Positions 16,979 to 24,976 of a DNA stretch of 64,000 bases are shown here, piece by piece. The notes under the pieces were generated by a model, which saw only the letters and a list, made by a program, of their open reading frames with translations, ran no database searches and had not been told where the DNA came from. The stretch comes from Thioclava sp. GXIMD2076. Lineage in GTDB: Bacteria; Pseudomonadota; Alphaproteobacteria; Rhodobacterales; Rhodobacteraceae. The position numbers and the translations under genes are program-made. The DNA is taken from the NCBI RefSeq assembly GCF_037949795.1, contig NZ_CP149933.1, forward strand, positions 434,001 through 498,000. The letters run 5' to 3'. The stretch's first letter is position 1, and every line of letters begins with the position of its first letter.

Positions 16979-18088
16979 TTACTTAAAGACGTCCTGCATC
17001 TGCTCTTTCGTCATGGTGAAGGAGGAGACATGGGCGCCCATGGGCAAGTCGGGATCACAGACCGGCGCCTTTTTCGGGTCATCCGAGGTCGTCTCGTCGA
17101 TCACCGGATCGATGATGATCGTCGGCTCGTCATTCTCGATATCGTTGGCCGCAGCCACACCCTTGCGCAGGGCAAGACGGGTCAGCCAGGTGCCTGCCGA
17201 GGTGGTGAAGAGCTGGAAGTCCGGATTGTCGGCGTGATGCTCTTTCCAGTAGCAGGCCAGCTCGTTCCCGTCACGGGTCGCCCAGAGCGGGATTTTCTTG
17301 CCGGCGATCTCGTAGGCACGGATAGCGCCCATCGAGCCGATCCCGTAATCGGAGATCACGGCGTCAATCTTGGGGTATTTCGCCAGAAGCGAGGTCATGA
17401 CCTGCTGGTATTGCGCACGGTCCCAATTGGTGGTGACGGGCGCATCTTCCAACATCTTGATACCCGGATGGTCCTTGAAAACGCTCATCGCGCCGTCAAA
17501 GGTGTTCTGGGTCGAGTCCGCCCCCGGCGCGCCGCCAAGCATGATGACATTGCCTTCACCATTGAGCTGCTTGACGATCCATTTGGCCGCCATCTCGCCT
17601 TCGATATTCTGGTCGGCCGTGACCATGCCGACATAATCCTTCCCCGGGGTGCCCGGCCAGGAGGTGCCGCCATAGAAGGGAACGACCTTCGCACCGCGCT
17701 TCATGGCCTGGCTCATCGCCCGCAGCAGTGCCTGCCCTCCATCGGGGCGCACCACGATCACGTCAAAGCCCTGCGCCGCCAGACCGGTGATATCGGAGAT
17801 CTGCTGCTCGACGGAGCCGCGTGCATCGACATAGCGGGCTTCTTTGATATTGGGACATTTCGCCGCCTCGAGCTCGAATTCCGCCTTGGAAATCTTGCGC
17901 CACGGATCACCCGAAGAGCCGGTCGAATAAGCCACGCGCAGGGGCTTGGTGCCACAGAACTGCGAGATATCCTTGAATTCGTCGATCGTGCCAACCTTCA
18001 GGGGATGCTGGTCAGCTTCCGCAAAGGCCGCGCCCGCCGACAGTGCCAACGCCGCGATCCCGAGTTGTACAGTTTTGGTAAGCTTCAT
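16979..18088 (-). CDS. Periplasmic sugar-type substrate-binding protein of the nitrile cluster
   Basis: 369-residue Peripla_BP_4-type binding protein with a clear Sec signal peptide (MKLTKTVQLGIAALALSAGAAFAEA). The start is set by GAGGGAAAC before this ATG; the frame is open upstream without a better site. RVAYSTGSSGDPWRK, GFDVIVVRPDGGQALLRAM and DAVISDYGIGSMGAIRAYE are standard features of the fold. It is longer than ribose-binding proteins (about 295 residues) and has several cysteines (FCGTKP, KCPN, ACYWKEH, VCDPD), which suggests an unusual ligand. Its place between an amidase and the nitrile hydratase genes argues for a nitrile, amide or related ligand (inference). Confidence 0.85.
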   Translation of the reverse strand: MKLTKTVQLGIAALALSAGAAFAEADQHPLKVGTIDEFKDISQFCGTKPLRVAYSTGSSGDPWRKISKAEFELEAAKCPNIKEARYVDARGSVEQQISDITGLAAQGFDVIVVRPDGGQALLRAMSQAMKRGAKVVPFYGGTSWPGTPGKDYVGMVTADQNIEGEMAAKWIVKQLNGEGNVIMLGGAPGADSTQNTFDGAMSVFKDHPGIKMLEDAPVTTNWDRAQYQQVMTSLLAKYPKIDAVISDYGIGSMGAIRAYEIAGKKIPLWATRDGNELACYWKEHHADNPDFQLFTTSAGTWLTRLALRKGVAAANDIENDEPTIIIDPVIDETTSDDPKKAPVCDPDLPMGAHVSSFTMTKEQMQDVFK

Positions 18089-18161
18089 GTTTCCCTCTTT
18101 CATTCGGGCGGAGCTCTTTATGGAACCTGCCCTCTCTCCTGTTGGTGCTGCGCTCCGCGGA

Positions 18162-19547
18162 TCACGCGGAAAGCGGCGGGATTTTCTGATGCCAGTCGGT
18201 GAGCTTCTGGAAGGCGCTGCCTGCGCGCACGAGAGCCCCCTCGCCCAGATTCGGCGCGACAAGCTGCACCGCGAGCGGCAGACCATCTTGGTCGAACCCT
18301 CCCGGCATGGTGATGGATGGCGAGCCGGACATATCGTAAGGCCCTGTAAAGCGGATAAATTCCGAATTGTCGCCCTCGGCATAATCGGCCCAGTTGGCCA
18401 GTGCCGGCACCCGCCAGATGGTGGCCGGAATAAGCAGCAGATCAACCTGACGGAACATGGCCTCCAGATGGCCCGAGAAGATAAGACGGTCCTGATGGGC
18501 GCGCGCCACATCACGCGTGCTGTAGCTTTCGGCCATGTCGATCAACGCAGCCAGCGTCGATCCATAGTCGGATTTTAGACGCGGGTAGAAATCGTCATGG
18601 GCGGCGGCGGTCTCGGGCGCGCAGAGCGGTAGCCACGAGATCGCGGCCTCTTTCCAGTGTTTGACGCTGACATCCACCAGCACCGCGCCCAGCGATTGCA
18701 GCACTTCTGCCGCCGCCTCGACGGCGGCCACATTCGCCGGATCGACCCCTTCGGAAATATAGGCACGGTCGATCCCGATGCGCAGACCGGCAATCGACTG
18801 GCCCGCTTCGGCAGCATAGTCCGGCACGGGGGCAGTCAATGTGGTCGGATCATTGATATCGGCACCCGCCATCGCCTGAAGAACAATCCCCGCATCCGCT
18901 GCAGAACGTGCCAGAGGTCCGATATGGTCAAGCGAGGCCGCAAGCTCGAAGGCGCCATAACGCGAGGTCCGGCCCCAAGTGGGCTTGAGCCCAGTCACAC
19001 CATTCACTGCCGAAGGGAAACGGATCGAGCCGCCGGTGTCGGACCCCAATGAGGCAAAGGTCATGCCTGCCGCCACCGAAACGCCCGTGCCCGAAGAGGA
19101 CGAGCCCGCCCAGTGGCCCGCCGACCACGGGTTCAGCGGCGGCGTCACATCAGGGTGGTGGTTGGCATAGGCCTGCTCGGTGGTTTTGACCTTGCCCAGC
19201 GTGATCGAGCCCGCCGCTTCCAGACGGCGGATCACGGTCGCGGTGAAATCGGGCTGGAAATCCTTGTGGATACGAGTGCCGCCGGTCGTCTTGGCGAAAT
19301 CGGTATAGAGGATGTCCTTGTAGTTCATCGGCACGCCATGCAGCGGCCCGCGATATTTGCCCGCCATGATCTCGGCCTCGGCCTGACGCGCCTGATCCAT
19401 CGCGCGTTCTGCCGTCACGGTCACATAGGCGCCGAGTTTCGGATCAAGCGTCTCGATCCGCGACAGCATGTGCTCCGTTACCTCGACGGGCGAGATCTTG
19501 CGGGTCTTGATGTCTTCGGCCAGTGCCGTGATCGACTGGTAATGCAT
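18162..19547 (-). CDS. Amidase of the nitrile hydratase operon
   Basis: 461-residue amidase-signature hydrolase. Catalytic regions: Lys in GVPMNYKDILY (about residue 77), signature GSSSSGTGVSVAAG (about 150-163, with Ser replacing the first Gly pair of GGSSGGS) and nucleophile region LGSDTGGSIRFPSAVNG. It follows the accessory gene by 126 bases and precedes the binding-protein gene by 73 bases on the same strand, so it should hydrolyse the amide made by the nitrile hydratase to acid and ammonia. It belongs to a different subgroup from the amidase at 10.6-12.1 kb, so substrate ranges probably differ. Confidence 0.87.
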   Translation of the reverse strand: MHYQSITALAEDIKTRKISPVEVTEHMLSRIETLDPKLGAYVTVTAERAMDQARQAEAEIMAGKYRGPLHGVPMNYKDILYTDFAKTTGGTRIHKDFQPDFTATVIRRLEAAGSITLGKVKTTEQAYANHHPDVTPPLNPWSAGHWAGSSSSGTGVSVAAGMTFASLGSDTGGSIRFPSAVNGVTGLKPTWGRTSRYGAFELAASLDHIGPLARSAADAGIVLQAMAGADINDPTTLTAPVPDYAAEAGQSIAGLRIGIDRAYISEGVDPANVAAVEAAAEVLQSLGAVLVDVSVKHWKEAAISWLPLCAPETAAAHDDFYPRLKSDYGSTLAALIDMAESYSTRDVARAHQDRLIFSGHLEAMFRQVDLLLIPATIWRVPALANWADYAEGDNSEFIRFTGPYDMSGSPSITMPGGFDQDGLPLAVQLVAPNLGEGALVRAGSAFQKLTDWHQKIPPLSA

Positions 19548-19584
19548 GGAAGGCTTTCATTGCTGGCCGGTCGGGCGGGCACAC

Positions 19585-19643
19585 AAAAGCCCTGCCCGAA
19601 CCGGCAGAGGTTCGAGAATGTCACGGCGATCTTTCGCGGTGAC
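19585..19643 (-). terminator. Intercistronic hairpins between accessory gene and amidase
   Basis: On the minus strand two hairpins follow the accessory gene. The first is GTCAC...GTGAC at 19620-19643. The second is CTGCC GGTTCG GGCAG at about 19590-19607 followed by GGGCTTTTG. They look like a processing site or partial terminator that would lower downstream expression relative to nitrile hydratase. Confidence 0.35.
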
Positions 19644-19675
19644 GATGCAGGACACTCCCTGCTATTCAGGAAAAA

Positions 19676-20149
19676 TCAGGCCTTTTCGCTGATCGCGACC
19701 GGCACCGGTTCGGGATGGTGGTGGTGATGGTGGTGATGACCATCGATATCGGGCAGATCCGGCAGATCGCGGCGGAAGACGATGGGTTTGCCATGTTCGG
19801 TGGCAATATAGGACCGGCGCCAATGTTCCGATGTCTCGGCCAGTTCCTCGTCGGTCATGACACCGGTTTTGCGCAGAAGCGTGACAAGCGCTGCCGACCA
19901 CTGCCGGTAATAGGCATCTTCCGAGGTCTCGGTGCCCGTCTGGGGATTGGCACGGATCTCGGTCGAGAAGGTCTCGACCCATGTGGCCCAGCTGAACACG
20001 CCCGCCTGCGCCAGTGCCATCGAGAGGCCGAAGACCTGCGCATGCCATGGCTCACCGAAACCGGGTGCGCCAAGATCCTGCGCCCCCAACGATTTCAGGT
20101 CGGTGCGGCAAGGATCAAGCGCTTGGATAATACTTACGATTTCCATCAC
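19676..20149 (-). CDS. nthE: Nitrile hydratase accessory (activator) protein with His8 tail
   Basis: 157-residue homologue of the P14K/NhlE-type activators, whose fold resembles the N-terminal part of the beta subunit (GEPWHAQVFGLSMALAQAG at about 32-50, FSWATWVETFSTEI at 52-65, YYRQWSAALVTLL at 80-92). These proteins help cobalt insertion and alpha-subunit maturation. Residues 138-145 are eight consecutive histidines encoded by mixed CAT/CAC codons, followed by PEPVPVAISEKA. Such a tail is suited to metal binding, as in UreE and HypB. The start overlaps the beta-subunit stop by 4 bases. Order alpha-beta-activator is the classic nitrile hydratase operon. Confidence 0.85.
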   Translation of the reverse strand: MMEIVSIIQALDPCRTDLKSLGAQDLGAPGFGEPWHAQVFGLSMALAQAGVFSWATWVETFSTEIRANPQTGTETSEDAYYRQWSAALVTLLRKTGVMTDEELAETSEHWRRSYIATEHGKPIVFRRDLPDLPDIDGHHHHHHHHPEPVPVAISEKA

Positions 20150-20814
20150 ATGGCCTCCAGATACTGTTCGTAGAGATCGATATAGACCGCGTCTTTGGCG
20201 CCCGCGTCGCGCCCCCAGAGATCAGCGCCCTCGAACCGCACCGTATAGGTGTGATCGACCGCGCCATAATCCCCGACAGAGCGCGCATCCGCATAAAAGC
20301 AGGCGCCTCGGTAGGCTACGATGGTGCAGGGTTTACCACGGGTATAGCGCGGCAGGCGGGTATGGGTTTTGGGGTTGATGTTCAGCGTCATCGCCTTGTC
20401 GCCCACCGCAAATTTCGGCTCTGTTTCGGCCTCGCCGGTCACAGGGTGGTTGGTGGTGAACATCTTGGCGGTTTCTTCGGGCGTCAACGCCTTCAGTTTC
20501 GCCGCCCATTCGGGAAGCGGCGCCTGAGCTTTGCCGGTGGCCAGTTCCTCGGAAGTAGCGATGCCCTTCTCAAGAAAATAGGTCGCGGTCCCGTCGAGCC
20601 AGTGCTCGTAATAGGGCGAGGCCAGCCAGTGCAGCGCGGGGATACGCTCCATCGAATGGCGCGCTTCATCGGCTACGGCGATTCCGGTCATCAGTGTCAG
20701 CAGGTGGAAGCCACAAGTGCGCGCCTCCCAGTCTTCGGCGAATTTGGGTTCGTTGACATCCAGCACGATCGGTCCCATGCCGTGCATCCCGCCCAGATCG
20801 TGGATCGAGTTCAT
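20146..20814 (-). CDS. nthB: Nitrile hydratase beta subunit
   Basis: 222-residue beta subunit; with alpha it hydrates R-CN to R-CONH2 in the cytosol. The N terminus [16 protein letters not shown] is diagnostic of the family, with [20 protein letters not shown] at about 24-43. The C-terminal SH3-like domain is seen as [20 protein letters not shown] and [20 protein letters not shown], ending [11 protein letters not shown]. Full length for the family. It overlaps alpha by 4 bases (ATGA) and the accessory gene by 4 bases, consistent with stoichiometric coupled translation. Confidence 0.95.
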   Translation of the reverse strand: MNSIHDLGGMHGMGPIVLDVNEPKFAEDWEARTCGFHLLTLMTGIAVADEARHSMERIPALHWLASPYYEHWLDGTATYFLEKGIATSEELATGKAQAPLPEWAAKLKALTPEETAKMFTTNHPVTGEAETEPKFAVGDKAMTLNINPKTHTRLPRYTRGKPCTIVAYRGACFYADARSVGDYGAVDHTYTVRFEGADLWGRDAGAKDAVYIDLYEQYLEAM

Positions 20815-21455
20815 AGCACGGCCTCCTCGGTATTTTCGGATTTGGCCAGCTCTGCGGGGGTCATCGCCACACCGGTTCCGATCATCGAGTTGCGGGTCAC
20901 CAGCTTGGCCAATTGTTCTTCCGACCAGCCTTCGGTGCCGGCGGGACGCTCGGGCAGAACCAGATAGCGCAGTTCGTTATTGCTGTCCCAGACGCGGACT
21001 TCGGTCTCATCAGGGATATGCAGGTCGAACTCTTCCAGCACGGCACGCGGCTCGATCACAACGCGCGAGCGGTAAGGCGCGGCCTTATACCAGTTCGGCG
21101 GCAGGCCGAGCACCGGCCACGGGTAGCACGAGCACAAGGTGCAAACGACGACATTGTGGACGCCGGGCGTATTCTCGCACACGACCATATATTCGCCCTG
21201 AAAACCCGCAAAGCCGAATTCGAGGATGGCGTCGGAGGCGTTCTCCATCAGACGCTGTTTATAGGCGGGATCGGTCCATGCGCGGGCCACGACCTTGGCG
21301 CCGTTCTTGGGGCCTAGCTGATGCTCGAAGATATCAATGATCGCATCCACGGCACCTTCCTTGATGAGCCCCTTCTCGAGGAGCAGCTGCTCCATCGCGC
21401 GCACACGCAACGCCTTGTCAGAGGGTGGTTGCGTCCCGTGGGAATGATCGGACAT
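20811..21455 (-). CDS. nthA: Nitrile hydratase alpha subunit, cobalt-type
   Basis: 214-residue catalytic subunit. The metal claw is VCTLCSC at 104-110, followed by [14 protein letters not shown]. The Thr of C-T-L-C-S-C is typical of Co(III) enzymes, where Fe(III) enzymes have Ser. Cys108 and Cys110 should be oxidised to sulfinate and sulfenate. PAYRSRVV-like [14 protein letters not shown] and [21 protein letters not shown] complete the core. AAGGGAG lies about nine bases before the ATG. First gene of the operon nthA-nthB-nthE-amidase-ABC importer. Confidence 0.96.
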   Translation of the reverse strand: MSDHSHGTQPPSDKALRVRAMEQLLLEKGLIKEGAVDAIIDIFEHQLGPKNGAKVVARAWTDPAYKQRLMENASDAILEFGFAGFQGEYMVVCENTPGVHNVVVCTLCSCYPWPVLGLPPNWYKAAPYRSRVVIEPRAVLEEFDLHIPDETEVRVWDSNNELRYLVLPERPAGTEGWSEEQLAKLVTRNSMIGTGVAMTPAELAKSENTEEAVL

Positions 21456-21581
21456 CTTCGGCTCCCTTGTTCTGGTAACGGCCGCCTGAGCGCGGCTCTT
21501 TCGATACTGCTACCCTGACGCCAAATGCCCGAACTGTCTGTGCTGAAAATGCCGAATAAGCTGGCTGTATTGGCCAAGAGT

Positions 21582-21618
21582 GCCAAGGCAGACGTATTAT
21601 GCAAGCGTCCGCCTTGGC
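21582..21618. promoter_or_regulatory. 13-bp inverted repeat upstream of nthA
   Basis: GCCAAGGCAGACG (21582-21594) and CGTCCGCCTTGGC (21606-21618) are complementary at 12 of 13 positions with an 11-base spacer, 127-163 bases upstream of the nthA start. There is no T run on either strand, so an operator is more likely than a terminator; it could alternatively be the 3' hairpin of the permease gene. Confidence 0.45.
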
Positions 21619-21628
21619 GACTGGCAGG

Positions 21629-21651
21629 CCGTGCGCTCCACAGGCGCACGG
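21629..21651 (-). terminator. Hairpin downstream of the NCS1 permease gene
   Basis: CCGTGCGC (21629-21636) pairs perfectly with GCGCACGG (21644-21651) around a 7-base loop, 15 bases past the permease stop. A T run is lacking, so termination may be inefficient. Confidence 0.45.
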
Positions 21652-21665
21652 TCAGGACCCGCCAC

Positions 21666-23078
21666 TCAGGCGTGGTCGAAGGTATTGAGCGGGGCGTTGC
21701 GAACCAGCTGCATCTCGGCGGCAAGATCGATCCGGCGAGCCAGGAGAGCATAGACTACCGAGGAGACCAGCAGACCGACGATGAAGGAGACATCGACACC
21801 GCTCATGCTCGCGGCCAGCGGGCCGGTATAGAGAGCCGAGCTGAAGAAGGGGATCATCGCCACGAACCCGATCAGATAGCTGGCAATGCCGATACCACCC
21901 CACGCACCATACATTCCGCCATCGGGGCGCATGATATCGGTAATCGAATAGCGACCGTTGCGCACAAGGTAGTAGTCGGTCAGGTTCACGGCCGTCCACG
22001 GGATCAGCACATAGCCAAGGATCGCGAGATAGGCGCCAAATGTGTTGAGCATATCCTGCGACATGGCGAGCGAGCAGATCAGCGCAAGGATCATACCGAG
22101 GGTGATCGACACGGTGCGCAGCTTTGCGGTCGGACGCAGCGGGCGGAAGGCCTCGAGCCCCGAGATCAGTGCAAGCGTGCCGCTATAGGCAGTGATGGAG
22201 ATCGTGATCAGGCAGCTGAGCGCTGCGACCACCATGGTAAAGCCCCCGAGCCCGAAGCCGAAACCGTCACCCAGCTGGCGCACGGCAGCGATGGTATCAA
22301 GATCCGGATAGGCGGTCGTAACGATGGCACCGATGCTCTCGAGCCAGACTGCGGAAAGCGTGGTCCCGAAGAAGACCGAGGCCGACACTTTGACACCGCT
22401 GGTCCTCGCGGGAAGATAGCGGGTGTAATCCGACACCAGCGGTGCGATGGCCAGCTGGTAGATCGCCGAGACGCCGAATTGCAGGAAGAAGGCATGGGTG
22501 ATGAACCCGCCCTTGTCGAACAGCTCGCCGATAGGCAGCACGGTGAAGACGGCAAGCGTCAGCAAGGCGAAATTGGCAAGCGTCAGCCACGAGGCGAATT
22601 TCTCGACCTTCATCACCAGCCGGAAGCCGACAATCGCGATCGCGCCCGCGATCACCGCGATCAAGACCTGCAGCAGCGTCAGCGAACCGATCCCCGTGAC
22701 ATCACTGACCGCGAAGGACGAGGTCTGGATCAGGAAGACCGCAAAGCCGAAAGGCGAGAGAGTGGCAGCAAGGATCGGAAGCAAAACGCCACGCGAGCCG
22801 AACTGCACACGCGACTGGATCATCTGCGGCAGACCCATCACCGGGCCCTGCGCCCCGTGGAAGGCCTGGAACAGCGTGCCGACCAGCGATCCGGTCAGGA
22901 TCGCGATCAGCGCCCAGCCCAGAGACAGCCCTTGGGCCACGCCGACCGCTCCCGTGTAGATCGTCAGGATTTGCGCGTTGATCATGAACCAGAGCTGCAC
23001 CTGCGAGCGGACATTGCCATGCCGTTCGGCGTCGGGCACATAATCGAAGGATCGGGTTTCGAGTAGTTGTTCGGACAT
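21666..23078 (-). CDS. NCS1-family permease (cytosine/purine/hydantoin type)
   Basis: 470-residue inner-membrane transporter with about twelve hydrophobic helices. The start is placed at MSEQLLETRSFDYVP because AGGGAGACTGCA precedes that ATG; the upstream open part has no such site. The NCS1 features are the N-terminal FMINAQILTIYTGAVG, QAFHGAQGPVMGLPQMIQSR (about 78-97; the family's G..G.P...Q.R.. motif) and SDYTRYLP (about 235). Cargo may be a nucleobase, hydantoin, allantoin or a nitrile; placement directly upstream of nitrile hydratase suggests a nitrogenous substrate of this pathway. Confidence 0.85.
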   Translation of the reverse strand: MSEQLLETRSFDYVPDAERHGNVRSQVQLWFMINAQILTIYTGAVGVAQGLSLGWALIAILTGSLVGTLFQAFHGAQGPVMGLPQMIQSRVQFGSRGVLLPILAATLSPFGFAVFLIQTSSFAVSDVTGIGSLTLLQVLIAVIAGAIAIVGFRLVMKVEKFASWLTLANFALLTLAVFTVLPIGELFDKGGFITHAFFLQFGVSAIYQLAIAPLVSDYTRYLPARTSGVKVSASVFFGTTLSAVWLESIGAIVTTAYPDLDTIAAVRQLGDGFGFGLGGFTMVVAALSCLITISITAYSGTLALISGLEAFRPLRPTAKLRTVSITLGMILALICSLAMSQDMLNTFGAYLAILGYVLIPWTAVNLTDYYLVRNGRYSITDIMRPDGGMYGAWGGIGIASYLIGFVAMIPFFSSALYTGPLAASMSGVDVSFIVGLLVSSVVYALLARRIDLAAEMQLVRNAPLNTFDHA

Positions 23079-23236
23079 TGCAGTCTCCCTGACCGAGCCG
23101 CTCCGGGCCCCTTTGACAAAAACGGACCTCACCGGCCCTACTTTGCCCAGAATGCGCGCGCAGCTGTCAGAAAACTTGGACTCAACGGCCATAGTCTCGC
23201 CCAGACCCGCCAAAAAGAGCAGCCGACAATGCACAA

Positions 23237-23263
23237 CGCGCCCGACCTTGGCAGGCGGGCGCG
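23237..23263 (-). terminator. Hairpin downstream of the EthD-domain gene
   Basis: CGCGCCCG (23237-23244) pairs perfectly with CGGGCGCG (23256-23263), loop 11 bases, about 28 bases past the stop. The following minus-strand bases are TTG only, so strength is uncertain. Confidence 0.5.
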
Positions 23264-23290
23264 TCGGATATGCCGGTCCGGAAGGCGGGA

Positions 23291-23635
23291 TCAGCCGAAC
23301 ATGAAAACGGTGCGGCGGTTCGTAGGCAGGGTCACCATCGCGTCGAGATCGATGAAGGCGGCGCTGTCCTCGATCACCTCAGGCAGGTCCCAGCACTCCT
23401 CGGCCTGCGCCTCGGTGGCGAAGCTATAGACGGAGACGGCGTCATAGGCCGGACCGCCCTCGGCCAGATAGCGGCCCTTATCCTGCGGGGCCACAGGAAA
23501 ATGCTCATAGGAAATTAGCCCCTTATCTTTGATCAGCTCGACCATGCGGGGTCCGTGACGGTCACGGTAATATGTCAGGAAGTCCTCCAGCGACATGCCG
23601 GGCTTGCGCTTCATGATGAAGGCGACGGTATACAT
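23291..23635 (-). CDS. EthD-domain protein
   Basis: 114-residue protein of the EthD/ferredoxin-like alpha-beta barrel family. The start is at MYTVAFIMKRKPG, supported by GGAGACCGCA before the ATG. The FLTYYRDRHGPRMVELI motif (about 20-36) is the family hallmark, with SVYSFATEAQAEECW and a C-terminal RRTVFMFG strand. EthD proteins are small dimeric helpers or hydrolytic enzymes in several degradation pathways. Here it lies between an AraC-type regulator and an NCS1 permease. Precise role unknown; it may process an intermediate of nitrile breakdown. Confidence 0.75.
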   Translation of the reverse strand: MYTVAFIMKRKPGMSLEDFLTYYRDRHGPRMVELIKDKGLISYEHFPVAPQDKGRYLAEGGPAYDAVSVYSFATEAQAEECWDLPEVIEDSAAFIDLDAMVTLPTNRRTVFMFG

Positions 23636-23699
23636 TGCGGTCTCCGTATCTGTTGATGACCCCAGATTTGCACAAGACCCTGCCACTCGCTCGTCCTTG

Positions 23700-23719
23700 A
23701 CGGTCACATATTTGACCGT
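23700..23719. promoter_or_regulatory. Inverted repeat ACGGTCA-N6-TGACCGT upstream of the EthD gene
   Basis: Perfect 7-bp arms at 23700-23706 and 23713-23719 with an AT-rich 6-base spacer, 65-84 bases upstream of the EthD-gene start and just past the AraC-type gene. Position and symmetry suit an operator. Confidence 0.5.
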
Positions 23720-23740
23720 GACGGACGAATGCGAGCCGTC

Positions 23741-24667
23741 TCAATGACGAAGGGTGGAGACCTGCCGCGGTGTCTTGCCGTAGGCTTTCTTGAACGCCCG
23801 TCCGAAATAGCTCAGATCGCGGAAGCCGCATGCATACGCCGCCTCGGTAACAGAGCGCGCTCGCCCTTCCGAAAGCATTGCATGGGCTTCGGCCAGACGC
23901 CGGTCGCGCAGCCAGCTCATCGGCGTGGTACCCTCGGCGGCAAACACCCGCCCCAGCGAACGCACCGAGATATTCTGCGCCTCGCTGATATCGGCCACCG
24001 ACAGCTCCTCTTCAGCCATATGCGCAATCATGAAGCGTTTGATACGGTTGAGGGTATCGTTACGGCCTGCGACTTCGGTGCGCGGCGCGCCCTGCCCAAC
24101 GGCTCCCGAGATCAGGTCGAGCGTCGGCGACAGGAATTGCTCGGGCACATCGGTCTCGCGGGCAGTGTCGATCAGATTGGTGATCAGGTTACGGATCAGC
24201 GCCGCTTGCGGACGGTGCGCCTCGAGCAGGGTGCCCCCCAGATCGCACACGCCCAGCATCCGTGCCTCTATCATACGGCGCGGCACACGCAGTAGCGCGG
24301 TACGGTAACGGGAGGGATAATCGTAATGATAGGGGCGCGAACCGTCATAGATCAGCACCGTGCCCGCGTCATGACGGACCGAGCGGTCATTCTGGCGGAA
24401 GAAGCCGCCACCCTCCAGCATCGCCGAGATGAAGAAGGTCTCCTCGTCTCTCTGGCGGATATGGCGTTCCTTGCGGTCGTAGCGGACAGGATCAGAGGAT
24501 AGCAGCGTCAGCTCGCTGTCGCCGCAGCGCGCGATATCGATCTCCGCATAGAAGCGCGACCGATCGGGCGCGATGCCATCGCAATGGGTGAAGGAGGTCT
24601 CGACGATATTGTGCCAGAAATCATACTGCATTCCCGGCGCCTGATGTGCGGTGCTCAGATGCTGCAT
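23741..24667 (-). CDS. AraC-family transcriptional regulator (NitR/FeaR-like)
   Basis: 308-residue regulator. The N-terminal AraC-binding-like domain contains MQYDFWHNIVETSFTHCDG (about 13-31) and a cupin-like core (FFISAMLEGGGFFRQND, DAGTVLIYDGSRPY). The C-terminal double helix-turn-helix is ISEAQNISVRSLGRVFAAEG and VTEAAYACGFRDLSYFGRAF. It is upstream of the EthD, NCS1 and nitrile hydratase genes on the same strand and divergent from the arginase-family operon, so it is the best local candidate for their activator. The second AraC-type gene (12.4 kb) has the same domain plan but is not a close duplicate. Confidence 0.85.
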   Translation of the reverse strand: MQHLSTAHQAPGMQYDFWHNIVETSFTHCDGIAPDRSRFYAEIDIARCGDSELTLLSSDPVRYDRKERHIRQRDEETFFISAMLEGGGFFRQNDRSVRHDAGTVLIYDGSRPYHYDYPSRYRTALLRVPRRMIEARMLGVCDLGGTLLEAHRPQAALIRNLITNLIDTARETDVPEQFLSPTLDLISGAVGQGAPRTEVAGRNDTLNRIKRFMIAHMAEEELSVADISEAQNISVRSLGRVFAAEGTTPMSWLRDRRLAEAHAMLSEGRARSVTEAAYACGFRDLSYFGRAFKKAYGKTPRQVSTLRH

Positions 24668-24976
24668 TCCTGTATCCCTGATAACCGTGAAGAGATGGAT
24701 TTCCCTATAACCTCCGCTAAGAGGTTTGATTCATTTGCGCGAGTCCTGCCGCATGATCCGGTGCAAATTGCCCAATATGTGACGATATTTTCATCATCAA
24801 CTCATCACTAAGCCTAAATATCACACAAAGTGCGAATTGCGCCCTGCATATCGTGGCCCCGGAACCCTCTGACAATTGGCCAGCGAGTCCGACTTTCTGG
24901 CCGTGTAAGCCAAGCGATCCGGGACAAGAAATGGCCATCATCCTTCCAAATGACGCTGCAAATCGACGGAGATCAC
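24668..24976. promoter_or_regulatory. Divergent promoter region between AraC-type gene and arginase-family operon
   Basis: 309 bases without a gene. An inverted repeat AACCTC (24709-24714) / GAGGTT (24721-24726) with a 6-base spacer lies 42 bases upstream of the AraC-type start. The middle part (about 24780-24830) is AT-rich for this DNA, which fits promoters. No definite -35/-10 boxes were assigned. Confidence 0.4.

Noticed and set aside
21525..23066. A 513-codon plus-strand frame opposite the NCS1 permease
   Set aside because: Antisense shadow; the minus-strand frame encodes a clear membrane transporter with family motifs.
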